Part shown: positions 38,355 through 48,675 of the stretch, in pieces | Layout: each line of letters begins with the position of its first letter | How positions within the stretch are numbered: the first letter of the stretch is position 1 | Notes under the pieces: model-generated | What the model saw: the letters and a program-made list of their open reading frames with translations, nothing else | Database searches by the model: none | What the model was told of the DNA's origin: nothing | Program-made: the position numbers and the translations under genes | NCBI RefSeq assembly: GCF_001578185.1 | Contig: NZ_CP011008.1 | Coordinates: 3,314,001-3,378,000, forward strand | DNA length: 64,000 nucleotides | DNA from: Peribacillus simplex | GTDB lineage: Bacteria; Bacillota; Bacilli; Bacillales; DSM-1321 | Direction of reading: 5' to 3'

Positions 38355-39494
38355 TTATTTTAGTTTTTTCAATTGATCACCAATCATTTCACCTAGCTGA
38401 AAGCCCTTCGATTCTTCAGGAAGCTCATAATCCGATGTGTTGTATTTGGATTGAGGTTCTTCAAGTTCTTTAATGCTCAATGATAGACGTTGATCCGTTT
38501 CATTGACATCCAGGACCTTCACTTCGACAGACTGGCCTTCTTTAAGTATTTCTTGTGGTGTTGCAATATGCTTGTGCGAGATCTGTGAAATATGGACAAG
38601 ACCTTCTACCCCTGGGAAAATCTCAACGAATGCACCAAAAGAAACAAGGCGTTTAACGATACCATCTTGTGTAGAGCCCTTTGCAGCTTTTTCTGCAATT
38701 CCTGACCATGGTCCCGGAAGAGTATCCTTTATGGAAAGTGAAATCCTTTCATTATCACGATCAATGGATAGAACTTTCACCTGCACATTATCCCCTTCGG
38801 AAACCACATCGGATGCCTTTTCGACATGCTGATGGGATAGCTGGGAAATGTGGACAAGACCATCTACGCCGCCAATATCCACGAATGCACCAAAATCGGT
38901 AATCCTTTGGACCACACCTTCAAGCACCTGCCCGCTTTCAATCTTATCCAAAACGTTTGCTTTTTGTTTTTCCTTTTGGTCTTGGACGACTGCCCGATGT
39001 GAGAGGATTAAGCGATTCTTGTCTTTCTCAAGCTCAACGATCTTGAATGTTAAGGTTTTGTTTTTGTAATCAGAAAAGTCTTCAACGAAATAGTCTTCTA
39101 CTAGAGAAGCTGGAACAAAACCACGTACGCCTAGATCTACAACAAGCCCGCCTTTGACGACATCTTTAACTTCAGCCTCAAATACGTCTCCGTTTTCAAA
39201 TTTCAATTCCAGGTCATCCCATGCTTTCAGAGCGTCAATCTTACGTTTAGATAGAATGAGAGCTTCTTCTTCTACTTTAATGATTTCCAGCTCCAATACA
39301 TCCCCTACCGAAACGGCATCTGACGCCTTTTCGACATGAAGGCTCGATAACTCACTGATAGGAATGATTCCATCTGTCTTGCTGTTTTCACAATCGACAA
39401 TGACCTGTTTTTCTTCTACCTTTGAAACGGTACCTTTAACTTGATCCCCAACTTTGTAATTGTTCACTTCTACCTGGTTCATATCTTCTGTCAT
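38355..39494 (-). CDS. ypfD: S1-domain RNA-binding protein (ribosomal S1 homolog YpfD)
   Basis: 379 residues with four S1 repeats, each with the GxVxxIxxFGAFV-type core (GVVQRITDFGAFVDIGG, DGIVKRLVSFGAFVEIFPG). The ATG at 39494 follows AAGGAGG; upstream in-frame codons extend into the leader. Shorter than the six-repeat S1 of Gram-negatives, as usual in Bacillus. In operon with fni; plsC and cmk lie upstream. Confidence 0.94.
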   Translation of the reverse strand: MTEDMNQVEVNNYKVGDQVKGTVSKVEEKQVIVDCENSKTDGIIPISELSSLHVEKASDAVSVGDVLELEIIKVEEEALILSKRKIDALKAWDDLELKFENGDVFEAEVKDVVKGGLVVDLGVRGFVPASLVEDYFVEDFSDYKNKTLTFKIVELEKDKNRLILSHRAVVQDQKEKQKANVLDKIESGQVLEGVVQRITDFGAFVDIGGVDGLVHISQLSHQHVEKASDVVSEGDNVQVKVLSIDRDNERISLSIKDTLPGPWSGIAEKAAKGSTQDGIVKRLVSFGAFVEIFPGVEGLVHISQISHKHIATPQEILKEGQSVEVKVLDVNETDQRLSLSIKELEEPQSKYNTSDYELPEESKGFQLGEMIGDQLKKLK

Positions 39495-39709
39495 TACTAA
39501 CTCCTCCTTAACCCATGACTGATCAGCAAACTTCCTCTTCATCGGCCACATATTTTATTTAAAGTGGTTCAATAAAAACACTTTCCTAATAAAGATAAAA
39601 ACAGTTTTTTTTAGAGTAATAAGGTTATATTCCTTTTCATCACCAATAAGGAACAATACCCTTATTTTATAAATTCTAACAAAATCAGAAAATTGTCAAG
39701 TATCAAGAA

Positions 39710-40297
39710 CTATTTATGCTCGGAAATCAATTTTCCAATTTGTTCCATGATGATTTTAGTAGCTTCATCAGCTGATATTTTCCGTTCCCGATATTCGGTA
39801 AAATTTATAGGAGGTCCGTAAACCACCTTCAAAGGACGCAAAAGTTTATATGGGCCGATAATCGCACATGGTATGATCACGGCATCAGATCGCAGTGCGA
39901 AAAATCCGGCGCCAGCCAAACCTTCTCCCAATTCACCTGTCTTACTCCTGGTTCCCTCGGGAAACAGCCCAATAGCCTTGCCCTCTTTCAATAGCTTTAA
40001 ACCTTTTCTAAGGGATTCCCGATCGCTATTGCCCCGCTTCACGGGAAAAGCATTCACTCTTGGTAATATACCCTTTAAAATAGGTGCTTGAAACAACTCT
40101 TCTTTCGCCATGAAATGGATGTCCCTTGGAGATGTCATGCCAACTACAGGCGGATCAAAATTATCAATGTGATTGGCACAAATCAATACTCCGCCCTCTT
40201 TAGGGATATGTTCCTTTCCAAGCGTCTTAACCCTATACGCTGGCATTAAAACGCCTTTTACGACGTTTTTGCCAAATGTGTAAAAATCCAATTTCAT
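39710..40297 (-). CDS. plsC: 1-acyl-sn-glycerol-3-phosphate acyltransferase
   Basis: Acylates lysophosphatidic acid to phosphatidic acid. 195 residues. NHIDNFD (His43, Asp48) is the acyltransferase NHx4D motif; FPEGTRS (112-118) binds the glycerol phosphate. It overlaps the cmk stop codon by 4 nt (ATGA). The cmk-plsC-ypfD order occurs in several Bacillus relatives. Confidence 0.93.
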   Translation of the reverse strand: MKLDFYTFGKNVVKGVLMPAYRVKTLGKEHIPKEGGVLICANHIDNFDPPVVGMTSPRDIHFMAKEELFQAPILKGILPRVNAFPVKRGNSDRESLRKGLKLLKEGKAIGLFPEGTRSKTGELGEGLAGAGFFALRSDAVIIPCAIIGPYKLLRPLKVVYGPPINFTEYRERKISADEATKIIMEQIGKLISEHK

Positions 40298-40968
40298 CTT
40301 TTCCTCTCTTCTATTAAAGACATGATACTTTCTGCCACTTCTTGAATCGATAATGAAGTCGTATCAATTTCGATGGCATCCACTGCCTTTTTCAGGGGCG
40401 ATACCTCGCGTTCCGAGTCCAGCTTGTCCCTTGTTGCAATTTCTTCCCTTAACTTTTCGATATCGGATGGGAAACCTTTCAAAATATTTTCCTGATGTCT
40501 CCGCTGTGCCCTTTCATCTACAGAGGCGACTAGAAATACTTTTACTTCGGCGTTTGGAAGAACGTGCGTTCCGATATCCCTGCCATCCATGACCACTCCG
40601 CCATTTTCACCAAAGATTTGCTGCCTGCAAACCATTTCTTCCCGGATGCTCCGGTGCTTTGCCACCTCCGAAACAGAACCAGTCACTTCATTGTTTCTGA
40701 TTTGGGCTGTCACGTCCACATTATCCACGAACACCAACTGCCCATTTTCACTTGGTCTTAATTCGATATCTGTATTGATGAGAACTTCGGATAGTGCTTG
40801 TTCATCATTCAGTCGAATCTGTTGGTTAATGGCCTTATAGGTAAGGGCCCTGTACATTGCACCTGTATCCACATATATGTAATTGAACTTTTCTGCAACA
40901 ATTTTAGCAACCGTGCTTTTTCCAGCAGCAGCTGGTCCATCGATTGCAACTGATAATTTTTTTTCCAT
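40294..40968 (-). CDS. cmk: Cytidylate kinase
   Basis: Phosphorylates CMP and dCMP. The P-loop is [17 protein letters not shown] and [12 protein letters not shown] are CMP-site blocks, and ERAQRRHQE is the lid. The ATG at 40968 is placed 7-8 nt after GGGAGG, giving 224 residues. It overlaps plsC by 4 nt. Confidence 0.96.
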   Translation of the reverse strand: MEKKLSVAIDGPAAAGKSTVAKIVAEKFNYIYVDTGAMYRALTYKAINQQIRLNDEQALSEVLINTDIELRPSENGQLVFVDNVDVTAQIRNNEVTGSVSEVAKHRSIREEMVCRQQIFGENGGVVMDGRDIGTHVLPNAEVKVFLVASVDERAQRRHQENILKGFPSDIEKLREEIATRDKLDSEREVSPLKKAVDAIEIDTTSLSIQEVAESIMSLIEERKR

Positions 40969-41136
40969 AAATCCTCCCAAGAGTCCTACAATCATGCTGA
41001 TTATTTAGTACCCTTATATTTTATCACATCTAGCGGGAAAATCATTAATAAAAGGGAAGTGTACGTTCAAAATCACCTAGTTCATCTCTCGATCATACAT
41101 CCATCAATCATTTCCCTTTATCCAAAATCTTCATAC

Positions 41137-41160
41137 AAAAAAAAGCGGATCACCGCTTTT
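41137..41160 (-). terminator. Terminator of ypfB
   Basis: AAAAGCGG / CCGCTTTT stem with a T-run on the minus strand, at the ypfB stop codon. Confidence 0.85.
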
Positions 41161-41344
41161 ACTTTGAGGTCCCATTGAATGTTTCAATGATTTTCGTATA
41201 ATTATTGCTAGTGACACCTTCATACCTCGAAAGCTTGGTCAAATCAAAGATTTGATCCTCCCTGCTCAAAAGGAACTGGAAAAAAAATAAGCAGGCCAAT
41301 TGGATGATTATCACTTTAATTAATAGTCTTTCAAATGTTTTCAT
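41159..41344 (-). CDS. ypfB: Small membrane protein YpfB (DUF5359)
   Basis: 61 residues: one N-terminal membrane helix (about 8-25) and a short outside tail containing LTKLSRYEGVTSNNYTKIIETF. The motif KLxxYEGV and the position beside cmk fit YpfB of B. subtilis. The ATG at 41344 follows GGAAGG. It lies downstream of the broken ypfA gene, its usual partner. Function unknown. Confidence 0.75.
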   Translation of the reverse strand: MKTFERLLIKVIIIQLACLFFFQFLLSREDQIFDLTKLSRYEGVTSNNYTKIIETFNGTSK

Positions 41345-41406
41345 AAGCCGCACCTTCCATACTGTTTATATTAGCAGTATGGATGGAATAGCTGTTTTTC
41401 ATTCAA

Positions 41407-41813
41407 TCATGTCAAACTTACAAGCCTTTTTTTCTTTAAATCGACCTGCTTTTCAAAAATGAATCTCATTAGTGTCTGTACTTCATTTTTAGTCAGTCCA
41501 AGAAATTGACGTACAGTAGCTTATCTCCAGGCTCTTTCTCCGTTACACGAATGACTTTACTTTTAAACGTAAATAATGGATCTCCCCGATTTTAGTGTAA
41601 GCGCCATCTACAGGTATCATTGCGAAACCGATTGTATATGAGCCCCTTTTTAAAGCCTTTAGAAACTCTGCTACTGATATCCTCCATTGCGAAAGGGAGT
41701 ACACCCGGAATGTTCTGGATATATGCCGTATCAAGGGTTACAACCATTCGCACGTATTTGAACATATCAGGAAACAACATAACATTACCAATGAATTTTC
41801 CCATATAATTCAA
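41407..41813 (-). pseudogene. ypfA: Decayed PilZ-domain c-di-GMP receptor YpfA
   Basis: Fragments of a YpfA/YcgR-like protein lie in order across three frames: MFKYVRMVVTLD...GVLPFAMEDISS (PilZ start, cf. RRQYVR and the D/NxS motif), then IGFAMIPVDGAYTKIGEIHYLRLKVK, then VIRVTEKEPGD and QFLGLTKNEVQTLMRFIFEKQ ending KKKRL. At least three frame changes are needed, and the first roughly 90 residues (the YcgR-like N domain) are absent. It sits between ypeB and ypfB, the normal ypfA site. Confidence 0.75.
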
Positions 41814-41847
41814 AAAACATATAATTTATTATGTCATGAAATAAAAA

Positions 41848-41874
41848 AGGGAAAGTGACTGGGCACATTTCCCT
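41848..41874 (-). terminator. Terminator of sleB-ypeB
   Basis: AGGGAAA.GTG / CAC.TTTCCCT hairpin with A-run (T on the minus strand), about 25 nt after ypeB. Confidence 0.75.
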
Positions 41875-41898
41875 AAATGAATGAAACATCCTGACAGT

Positions 41899-43254
41899 TT
41901 AAATTAAATTCTCGTATACGGGTTCGGAGTTCTTTAATTTTTCCACCTTTTCTTCTAGGCCAGTATCTGCATTAATGAAAATACGGTAGGTATCCTCTTT
42001 AATCGTGCCGAGAAATTCATAACAAAGTACTTCTTCACCAATATCATTGATGATTATCGCCTTTCCTTCTTCCATTACTTTCACATTCAAGTTGATTTTG
42101 TCCTTAGCTTCTTTTTCGGATATTTTCGGATTTCCTATTTCCCTGGTTTTATGTGATTTTAAATACTCGTCAGCTGAAAATCCTATAACGGATCCGTCAT
42201 CCAATGCGATTTTGACCTTGACTGAATCAGGATAAATCTTGACTCCATTTTCAGATGATACGAAATTAAGTAAAGCGATATTATCGTACTGAGCACTTTC
42301 AAATAATTCAAGTGAACTGAAATCATGTTCCTTTAAAAAATCTATGGCTTTTGTATTGGCTTGATTCAAATCAATATTTGTTTTGTTCACGTCCCTATTA
42401 TTGATATACCAAATAGGGTAACCGCCTTTTTTTGTTAAATCCATATTTAATTCGGTACCGGAGTCCTTATCGAGGATGCTCACACTATAAAATCCATAAT
42501 CGGAACCTTTGCCGTTTTCTTCAACATTCACCTTCAAATTTTTGCTTTTTGAATGAGCATAGCTTTTTGCTGTCGCAATCGCTTCTTGTTTTGTAATGGT
42601 TGCACCTTGCAAATTTTTGAAGTTTTCATCCCTCTGTGGTGCAGTAGTAAACGTCGGATTCATCTCATTTGTTTCCCCATATCCAGAAACTTTTTTCTCT
42701 ACAGTTTTTAATCCGTCGATGATCGTGTTATCTGAATTTTCTTTTCCAGATGCAAGAGCCATTTCGACATCCATCCATCTTAAATTGTTTTTAAGGACTA
42801 GATACTGAACTTTTCTTAACTCGTCCTGGATGTCCCCTGCCTGCGTGTACAAGGATTGCAAAGTCGAATATTCCTGATCATTCAATGGTTCTTTTTCAAG
42901 GTCACGTACAGCTGTTTTATAACTGAAGTCCGCAATTTTCGATAAAAATTCTTCTGTCTTATTAAAAGGAAGCAAGGTCAATGGCAATTGCCCTACATCA
43001 CTTTGGGCTTCGGAAGTGATACGCCAAACATCTGTTAAAGCTGGACTTAATGAATATCTTGAATTCATCGCCAAAGTACCGCCGACCTTATCGTGCAATA
43101 AATCTACTTGGTAGCTTAAATCATGAAAGGCTCGCTGATACGTATTCTCCGCGTTAATTAATATAGCATTTTTTTCCTTATGTTCTTGATAGCCCCAGAA
43201 TGCAGTTCCTGCAACAACTACAACAAGCAGGGCAATCACTATATTCCTGATCAT
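41899..43254 (-). CDS. ypeB: Germination protein YpeB
   Basis: 451 residues: an N-terminal membrane segment (4-20), a helical N-terminal domain and, from about residue 215, PepSY-type repeats (ITKQEAIATAKSYA, ISEKEAKDKINLNVKV). In Bacillus spores YpeB is needed to place or stabilise the cortex lytic enzyme SleB. It directly follows sleB (14 nt), as usual. Expected forespore expression under sigma-G; no promoter was identified. Confidence 0.95.
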   Translation of the reverse strand: MIRNIVIALLVVVVAGTAFWGYQEHKEKNAILINAENTYQRAFHDLSYQVDLLHDKVGGTLAMNSRYSLSPALTDVWRITSEAQSDVGQLPLTLLPFNKTEEFLSKIADFSYKTAVRDLEKEPLNDQEYSTLQSLYTQAGDIQDELRKVQYLVLKNNLRWMDVEMALASGKENSDNTIIDGLKTVEKKVSGYGETNEMNPTFTTAPQRDENFKNLQGATITKQEAIATAKSYAHSKSKNLKVNVEENGKGSDYGFYSVSILDKDSGTELNMDLTKKGGYPIWYINNRDVNKTNIDLNQANTKAIDFLKEHDFSSLELFESAQYDNIALLNFVSSENGVKIYPDSVKVKIALDDGSVIGFSADEYLKSHKTREIGNPKISEKEAKDKINLNVKVMEEGKAIIINDIGEEVLCYEFLGTIKEDTYRIFINADTGLEEKVEKLKNSEPVYENLI

Positions 43255-43268
43255 TTTCCTTCACCTCT

Positions 43269-44117
43269 TTACTTACAAAAGATATGTTTTCCGATTCTTT
43301 TAATTTGTTGTCTTGACCAGATCCATTTACTTGTTGCCGTATCGGGATTAAAGTAATATTCTGCATTACTGCTTGGATCCCAACCATTGATGGCATCCAC
43401 CACGGCTTCTTTTGCCCTTTCGTTTGGAGTCAGCCAAATCTGTCCATCCGCAACAGCCGTAAAGGCCCCAGGTTCAAAAATTACTCCTGAAATCGTATTC
43501 GGGAAAGCTGCACTTTCCACCCTATTCAGTATTACTGCTGCAACAGCAACCTGACCTGTATATGGCTCCCCTCGTGCCTCTCCATAAACGGCATTGGCCA
43601 TTAGCTGTATATCGTTTTGAGAATATCCTCCCGGAAGATTGGCTGATGTCGCCGTTTTGGAAGGGGCATTTCCGGAAGCATTGCCTCCACCTGACTTGGA
43701 TCCATTTGCATTTCTTTTCACTTTCACCTGTTTTTCAATGGGGACCCCCCCATAATAGGTGAACTCGTTCCCTTTATTGATCTGTTCGTGAACAAATTTT
43801 TTATTGAAGTTAGAGGCATTGGTCAACTTCTGTTTTGTTGTAGTTCCTGCTAAACCATCGATAGGAAGCCCGAAATCTTGTTGAAAGTTTCGAAGTGCCC
43901 AATAAGTTCCCCATCCATAGGCTCCATCAATCTTTCCATTATAGTAACCGATGTTTTGTAATCGTGCCTGCATTTCAATTACATCATCACCAACCGCACC
44001 TTTTTGAATGACTTGGCTCGAAAAGGCATTTGTTCTTGTTTCCGGGTAAATTCCGAAACAAATAGTTATACACGAAAACAGCAATAGCCATTTCCATTTT
44101 GACGAAATTCCTTTCAT
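43269..44117 (-). CDS. sleB: Spore cortex-lytic enzyme SleB
   Basis: A lytic transglycosylase that degrades spore cortex at germination. 282 residues: signal peptide (about 1-30), peptidoglycan-binding domain (about 35-100, GDDVIEMQARLQNIGYYNGKID), a Gly/Ser/Asn linker and the SleB hydrolase domain (about 160-282), starting with DIQLMANAVYGEARGEPY with its catalytic Glu. The ATG at 44117 follows GAGGAGTG. Operon with ypeB. Confidence 0.96.
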   Translation of the reverse strand: MKGISSKWKWLLLFSCITICFGIYPETRTNAFSSQVIQKGAVGDDVIEMQARLQNIGYYNGKIDGAYGWGTYWALRNFQQDFGLPIDGLAGTTTKQKLTNASNFNKKFVHEQINKGNEFTYYGGVPIEKQVKVKRNANGSKSGGGNASGNAPSKTATSANLPGGYSQNDIQLMANAVYGEARGEPYTGQVAVAAVILNRVESAAFPNTISGVIFEPGAFTAVADGQIWLTPNERAKEAVVDAINGWDPSSNAEYYFNPDTATSKWIWSRQQIKRIGKHIFCK

Positions 44118-44194
44118 CAAAAACACTCCTCTTTTTCTTGAATTAATGTAATACTATTTTCTTCTTAACTGTCTTTTTTATTCCATACCATAAA

Positions 44195-44232
44195 AAAACG
44201 GAGCGGGCAAAATATGCCAGCACTCCGTTTTG
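44195..44232 (-). terminator. Terminator of prsW
   Basis: AAAACGGAG.GGGCA / TGCC..CTCCGTTTT hairpin with a T-run on the minus strand, directly after prsW. Confidence 0.85.
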
Positions 44233-44242
44233 GAAGTATTTA

Positions 44243-44929
44243 TCATTTGCTAATAAAATGTTTTTGAGAAAGTTTTTCTGCGTGAAAGTCAGACAACAAA
44301 CGTGCCTTTTTTACTTTTTTCATACCTAACCACCATAGGCAAATCATAAATGGCATAATGAAGTATACCCAAAATTTTTGGGAAACTAAAATATAGTCAT
44401 AAACCCCATGTAAAGCGATTGGGATGACCAATGCCAATAATAAATAGAACCGATTATTCGAAGCTGAAAATTTCGCCTTGCCCAAATAATACCCCATGAG
44501 CACACCGAACAAAGCATGACTGGATACAGGGAGAACCGCCCTGAGAAAAGCATGTTCCACCCCGTTGGCCAGCAGGTATAAAATATTCTCCATCGTAGCG
44601 AATCCAAGGGAGACTGCAGCGCCGTACACGATCCCATCATATGGCTCATCGAATGCTACGTGCTGATAAATAACATAAATGAGAATGAACCACTTGAAGA
44701 ATTCCTCAAGCAGTGCAGCCCATAAAAATGCATTAGCTAAGTCGGTATTCAAGATATGTTCCGTTTCGAGCACATACTGTATGAACATTATCGGCAAAAC
44801 CAGAAAGACACCGAATAAAAATGTTTTGACCACAACCGATATAGGCTCGGTTTCATATTGATCTTTCAAATAGAAATAGCTAAGTAGCGCCAACCCTGGC
44901 GCAATAGCCGCTGACAACATGACCAGCAT
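44243..44929 (-). CDS. prsW: Intramembrane protease PrsW
   Basis: Site-1 protease that cleaves the anti-sigma-W factor RsiW during envelope stress in B. subtilis. 228 residues and about eight helices. LLEEFFKWF carries the EExxK-type catalytic glutamates, GFATMEN and SSHALFG further conserved polar residues within helices. The ATG at 44929 is taken from the match to the family N-terminus ([16 protein letters not shown]). It is 89 nt downstream of the asparaginase gene. Confidence 0.92.
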   Translation of the reverse strand: MLVMLSAAIAPGLALLSYFYLKDQYETEPISVVVKTFLFGVFLVLPIMFIQYVLETEHILNTDLANAFLWAALLEEFFKWFILIYVIYQHVAFDEPYDGIVYGAAVSLGFATMENILYLLANGVEHAFLRAVLPVSSHALFGVLMGYYLGKAKFSASNNRFYLLLALVIPIALHGVYDYILVSQKFWVYFIMPFMICLWWLGMKKVKKARLLSDFHAEKLSQKHFISK

Positions 44930-45018
44930 TAGCTGACCCTCTTTTCCTCTTCTTTTCCTTAATCGTACCACGGAATGAAGAAAAACTGAATCCAAGAATC
45001 AAGTCTTCCAGCATTTAT

Positions 45019-45981
45019 TTACTTAAAGAAGGTTTCATCTACAGAGTTTTCGCTTGCCAGCACGACAGCTAACTTAATTCTAGCCTTTTTGCTGTCATAA
45101 TCAGCACCTAATATCACGCCGCGCTGTTTTAAATCAAATGCGCTGCCTACATAATCATATGCCGGGTAAACTTTACCTTCTTCGGCACTTGTTGTCATGA
45201 CGACCGTAATGCCATTATCGATTACATTTTGTATGGAAGTTACCATTTCAGGGGTGCCTTGTCCCCTTCCTACACCCTCGAGCACGATGCCTTTTGCACC
45301 ATTTGCAACCGCTGCATCAATAAAGATGCCATCAGCACCTGTGTGGCACTTGATGATATCCACTCTGGGAATGCAATTCTGAATCTCATAATACTCCCTA
45401 TGTAAAGGTTTTTGATAAATGCTTACGACATCATTATCAATTATCCCCAAATATCCATATCCAAAGGATTCGAATCCCTGCAAATTGGAAGCATGGACTT
45501 TTTTAACATACTTTGCTGAATAGATCCGCTCATTAAAAACGACAACTACGCCAACATCCCTAAGCAAATCACTCGCAGCGCATAATATTGAATTCCTTAG
45601 ATTGGAATATACATCGGTTCCCACGTCATGGGGAGACCGCTGGGAGCCGGTTAATACAATTGGACGTTGATCCTTATTCGTTACATCAAGGAAGTAAGCC
45701 GTTTCCTCTAGTGTGTCCGTACCGTGGGTCACAACGATTCCCGTAACTTCCGGATCTTCCAATTCCTTATGAATGGCTAATTTAAGCTGTTGCATTTTCT
45801 CAAAGGACATGGACATGCTTGAAATCTGGAAAACATCCACCACTTTAACCTCGATATCGTTGGGTAATTCGCAAAGTGATGCCAACTCCTGGCCAGTCAA
45901 TGCACCTGAGGCCAACATACCATTAATGGTTTCTTTACTGGCAATAGTCCCGCCTGTCGTTATCAATGTTATTTTATCCAT
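45019..45981 (-). CDS. ansA: L-asparaginase
   Basis: Hydrolyses asparagine to aspartate and ammonia. LITTGGTIAS holds the first catalytic Thr, and VVTHGTDTLEETAYFL the second Thr-Asp pair; TGSQRSPHDVGTD is the following family block. No signal peptide, so cytoplasmic. The ATG at 45981 follows AAAGGAGATG and gives 320 residues. Close to ypdA upstream (26 nt). Equivalence to a specific B. subtilis paralog (AnsA or AnsZ) is not settled. Confidence 0.9.
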   Translation of the reverse strand: MDKITLITTGGTIASKETINGMLASGALTGQELASLCELPNDIEVKVVDVFQISSMSMSFEKMQQLKLAIHKELEDPEVTGIVVTHGTDTLEETAYFLDVTNKDQRPIVLTGSQRSPHDVGTDVYSNLRNSILCAASDLLRDVGVVVVFNERIYSAKYVKKVHASNLQGFESFGYGYLGIIDNDVVSIYQKPLHREYYEIQNCIPRVDIIKCHTGADGIFIDAAVANGAKGIVLEGVGRGQGTPEMVTSIQNVIDNGITVVMTTSAEEGKVYPAYDYVGSAFDLKQRGVILGADYDSKKARIKLAVVLASENSVDETFFK

Positions 45982-46007
45982 ATTTACCCATCTCCTTTTC
46001 GTTCCAT

Positions 46008-46976
46008 TCACTTTTCTTTAACAGCCAAATGATAGGCAATCAAACCACCATGGAACCTGCCATTTTCAATGAAGATTTCGTTTGCATTATTTCCTGCTGC
46101 CAGAACTCCTGCAATATAAAGGCCTTTAACGTTCGTTTCCATCGTTTCCTCGTTATATTCGGGCCTTCCAGTCTCCTTATCAATATTTATGCCCATTGAA
46201 GCTAAAAAGGTATGATCAGGATGGTAGCCAGTCATGGCAAACACAAAATCATTTTTAACAACTTTTTCCTCTTCACCTACATGATATATGACGCTATCTT
46301 CAGTTATCTTATCAACATTCGCATTAAACTCCATCTTGATCGTTCCATTGCGGACTAATGATTCAAATTCCGGGAGAATCCATGGTTTGACTTTTGAAGA
46401 GTAATCCGATCCTCTATAAAGGACTGTAACTCTTGCGCCTGATTTGACCAATTCCAGTGCCGCATCCACACTTGAGTTTTTACCACCGATGACTGCAACA
46501 TCACAATTAAAGTAGGGGTGGCCCTCCTTGAAGTAATGAAACACTTTAGGAAGCTGTTCGCCTGGAATGCACATATAGTTAGGATGATCATAATATCCGG
46601 TCGATACGATCACATGTAGAGCAGTATAGTCACCTTTTGATGTCTTGACCAAAAATTTCCCATCTTCACGTTTTTCCACTTTTTCTACTTTTTCAAATTT
46701 ATTGATCCGCAATTCTTTCCTTCTGACCACTTCCCTATAATAGGCTAGCGCCTGATTACGGACCGGTTTACGATTTTCGATAATAAAAGCGGTATCACCA
46801 ATCTCCAGTTTTTCACTTGAACTGAAAAATGTTTGGTGAGTTGGATACCGGTAAATGGAATCCACCACATTACCTTTTTCAATGATCAGGGACTGTATTC
46901 CCACTTCTTTAAGAGCGATAGCAGCAGCCAATCCACAAGGCCCCCCGCCTATGATAATGACTTCTTCAACATTCAT
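46008..46976 (-). CDS. ypdA: Bacillithiol disulfide reductase YpdA (Bdr)
   Basis: 322-residue FAD/NADPH enzyme that reduces bacillithiol disulfide. The FAD motif GGGPCGLAAA is at about residues 10-19, with its Cys14 the one linked to activity in the family, and the NADPH motif VIGGKNSSVDAALEL is in the middle. No CxxC thioredoxin-reductase motif, as expected. It lies between gudB and the asparaginase gene; ypdA next to gudB is conserved in Bacillus. Confidence 0.92.
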   Translation of the reverse strand: MNVEEVIIIGGGPCGLAAAIALKEVGIQSLIIEKGNVVDSIYRYPTHQTFFSSSEKLEIGDTAFIIENRKPVRNQALAYYREVVRRKELRINKFEKVEKVEKREDGKFLVKTSKGDYTALHVIVSTGYYDHPNYMCIPGEQLPKVFHYFKEGHPYFNCDVAVIGGKNSSVDAALELVKSGARVTVLYRGSDYSSKVKPWILPEFESLVRNGTIKMEFNANVDKITEDSVIYHVGEEEKVVKNDFVFAMTGYHPDHTFLASMGINIDKETGRPEYNEETMETNVKGLYIAGVLAAGNNANEIFIENGRFHGGLIAYHLAVKEK

Positions 46977-47027
46977 CTATACTCCACTGCCTTTCCATTC
47001 ACTATATAATTCGTTCGTCTAAAAATA

Positions 47028-47058
47028 AAAACTCCTATCAATACATGATAGGAGTTTT
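47028..47058 (-). terminator. Terminator of gudB
   Basis: AAAACTCCTATCA / TGATAGGAGTTTT perfect stem about 70 nt past the gudB stop codon. Confidence 0.88.
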
Positions 47059-47126
47059 TACAAATCATTTCAATGATAAAGCAATGAACATGATTTTAAT
47101 TATAATCAATACATGATCTGAATCTT

Positions 47127-48404
47127 TTAGATCCAACCACGGAAGCGTGAAGCTTCAGCCATTTTTCTTACACCAATCATATAAGCCGCAAGACGCATAT
47201 CAACACGTCTGGATTGTGCAAGTTCATATATATTATTAAAAGATTTGACAAGGATTTTTTCCAGCTTTTCGTCCACTTCTTCTTCAGACCAGTAATATCC
47301 TTGATTATTTTGTACCCATTCGAAGTAGGAAACCGTTACTCCACCAGCAGAAGCAAGAACATCAGGAACAAGAAGGATTCCACGATCCGTTAGGATTTGT
47401 GTCGCTTCAATTGTTGTAGGTCCGTTTGCTGCCTCGACAACGATCGATGCTTTGATATTAGCAGCATTTTCTTCAGTGATTTGGTTTTCAATTGCAGCCG
47501 GAACTAAAATATCACAATCTAATTCAAGCAGTTCCTTATTTGAAATTGTGCTTTTAAACAATTTCGTAACTGTTCCGAAACTATCTCTCCGATCGAGAAG
47601 ATAATCGATATCCAAGCCTTCAGGATCATGAAGAGCACCATATGCATCTGAAATCCCAATAACTTTAGCACCTGCATCATGCATGAATTTAGCTAAGAAA
47701 CTACCTGCGTTACCAAAACCTTGAATGACGACACGTGCACCTTTAATATCAATGCCGCGTTTCTTGGCAGCTTCATTGATACAAATCGTTACACCCTTGG
47801 CAGTGGCTGATTCACGGCCATGAGAACCACCAAGTACAAGCGGTTTACCCGTAATGAATCCTGGTGAGTTGAATTCATCCATACGGCTGTATTCATCCAT
47901 CATCCAAGCCATGATCTGAGAATTTGTAAATACATCAGGTGCCGGGATATCTTTAGTCGGCCCAACGATTTGGCTAATTGCGCGAACATAGCCACGGCTT
48001 AGCCTTTCCAGCTCACGGAAGGACATATTACGAGGATCACAAACGATACCGCCTTTACCCCCGCCATATGGTAAATCAACGATTCCGCATTTTAAACTCA
48101 TCCAAATGGATAATGCTTTCACTTCACGTTCCGTTACATTTGGGTGAAAACGGATACCACCTTTTGTAGGCCCAACAGCATCGTTATGCTGTGCACGGTA
48201 ACCAGTGAAAATTTTAACTGATCCATCATCCATGCGGATTGGCATCTTCACCGTTAATAAACGCAATGGTTCCTTCAAAAGCTCATAAACTTCTTCCGGG
48301 TAACCCAGCTTATCTAAAGCTTTATGTATTACTGTTTGGGTAGACCTCAGTACGTCGTGTTTTTCCTCTTCATTTACATGGCTATTGCCTTTTGCCGATT
48401 CCAT
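47127..48404 (-). CDS. gudB: NAD-specific glutamate dehydrogenase
   Basis: Catabolic dehydrogenase turning glutamate into 2-oxoglutarate and ammonia. 425 residues. PTKGGIRFHP and LPYGGGKGGI carry the catalytic lysine, and VVIQGFGNAGSFLAKF is the NAD motif. The position between ypdA and mecB identifies it as GudB rather than RocG. No duplicated tripeptide of the cryptic laboratory B. subtilis allele is evident, so the enzyme looks active. Confidence 0.94.
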   Translation of the reverse strand: MESAKGNSHVNEEEKHDVLRSTQTVIHKALDKLGYPEEVYELLKEPLRLLTVKMPIRMDDGSVKIFTGYRAQHNDAVGPTKGGIRFHPNVTEREVKALSIWMSLKCGIVDLPYGGGKGGIVCDPRNMSFRELERLSRGYVRAISQIVGPTKDIPAPDVFTNSQIMAWMMDEYSRMDEFNSPGFITGKPLVLGGSHGRESATAKGVTICINEAAKKRGIDIKGARVVIQGFGNAGSFLAKFMHDAGAKVIGISDAYGALHDPEGLDIDYLLDRRDSFGTVTKLFKSTISNKELLELDCDILVPAAIENQITEENAANIKASIVVEAANGPTTIEATQILTDRGILLVPDVLASAGGVTVSYFEWVQNNQGYYWSEEEVDEKLEKILVKSFNNIYELAQSRRVDMRLAAYMIGVRKMAEASRFRGWI

Positions 48405-48474
48405 TAAAAGTACCTCCTAGAAAATCTCATCCATATATCAAATTATAATCTTCAAATAGTCCTCTTCATGTGCT

Positions 48475-48502
48475 AGTATACACCTTCGTTATATTTATGC
48501 AA
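48475..48502 (-). promoter_or_regulatory. Promoter of gudB
   Basis: Minus strand TTGCAT, 16 nt, TATACT, about 70-100 nt upstream of the gudB ATG. Confidence 0.5.
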
Positions 48503-48675
48503 GAGTTAAAATGGGAATTTAAAAGTTGGAAATATTCTAAAAATGAAAACGTTATCATATCAACTGTTTTCTTACCCTGTTACCATATATTTTCTTCGGC
48601 AGGAAAGGTGAGACAAGTAAGGCAACCCGCATTGTTTTTCCATTATGTGGCTGCCTTGTCTCTTTCGGTTTACAT

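Noticed and set aside
48608..48655. Imperfect GAGACAAG / CTTGTCTC hairpin after mecB
   Set aside because: It has mismatches and no clear T-run in either direction; kept only as a remark under mecB.
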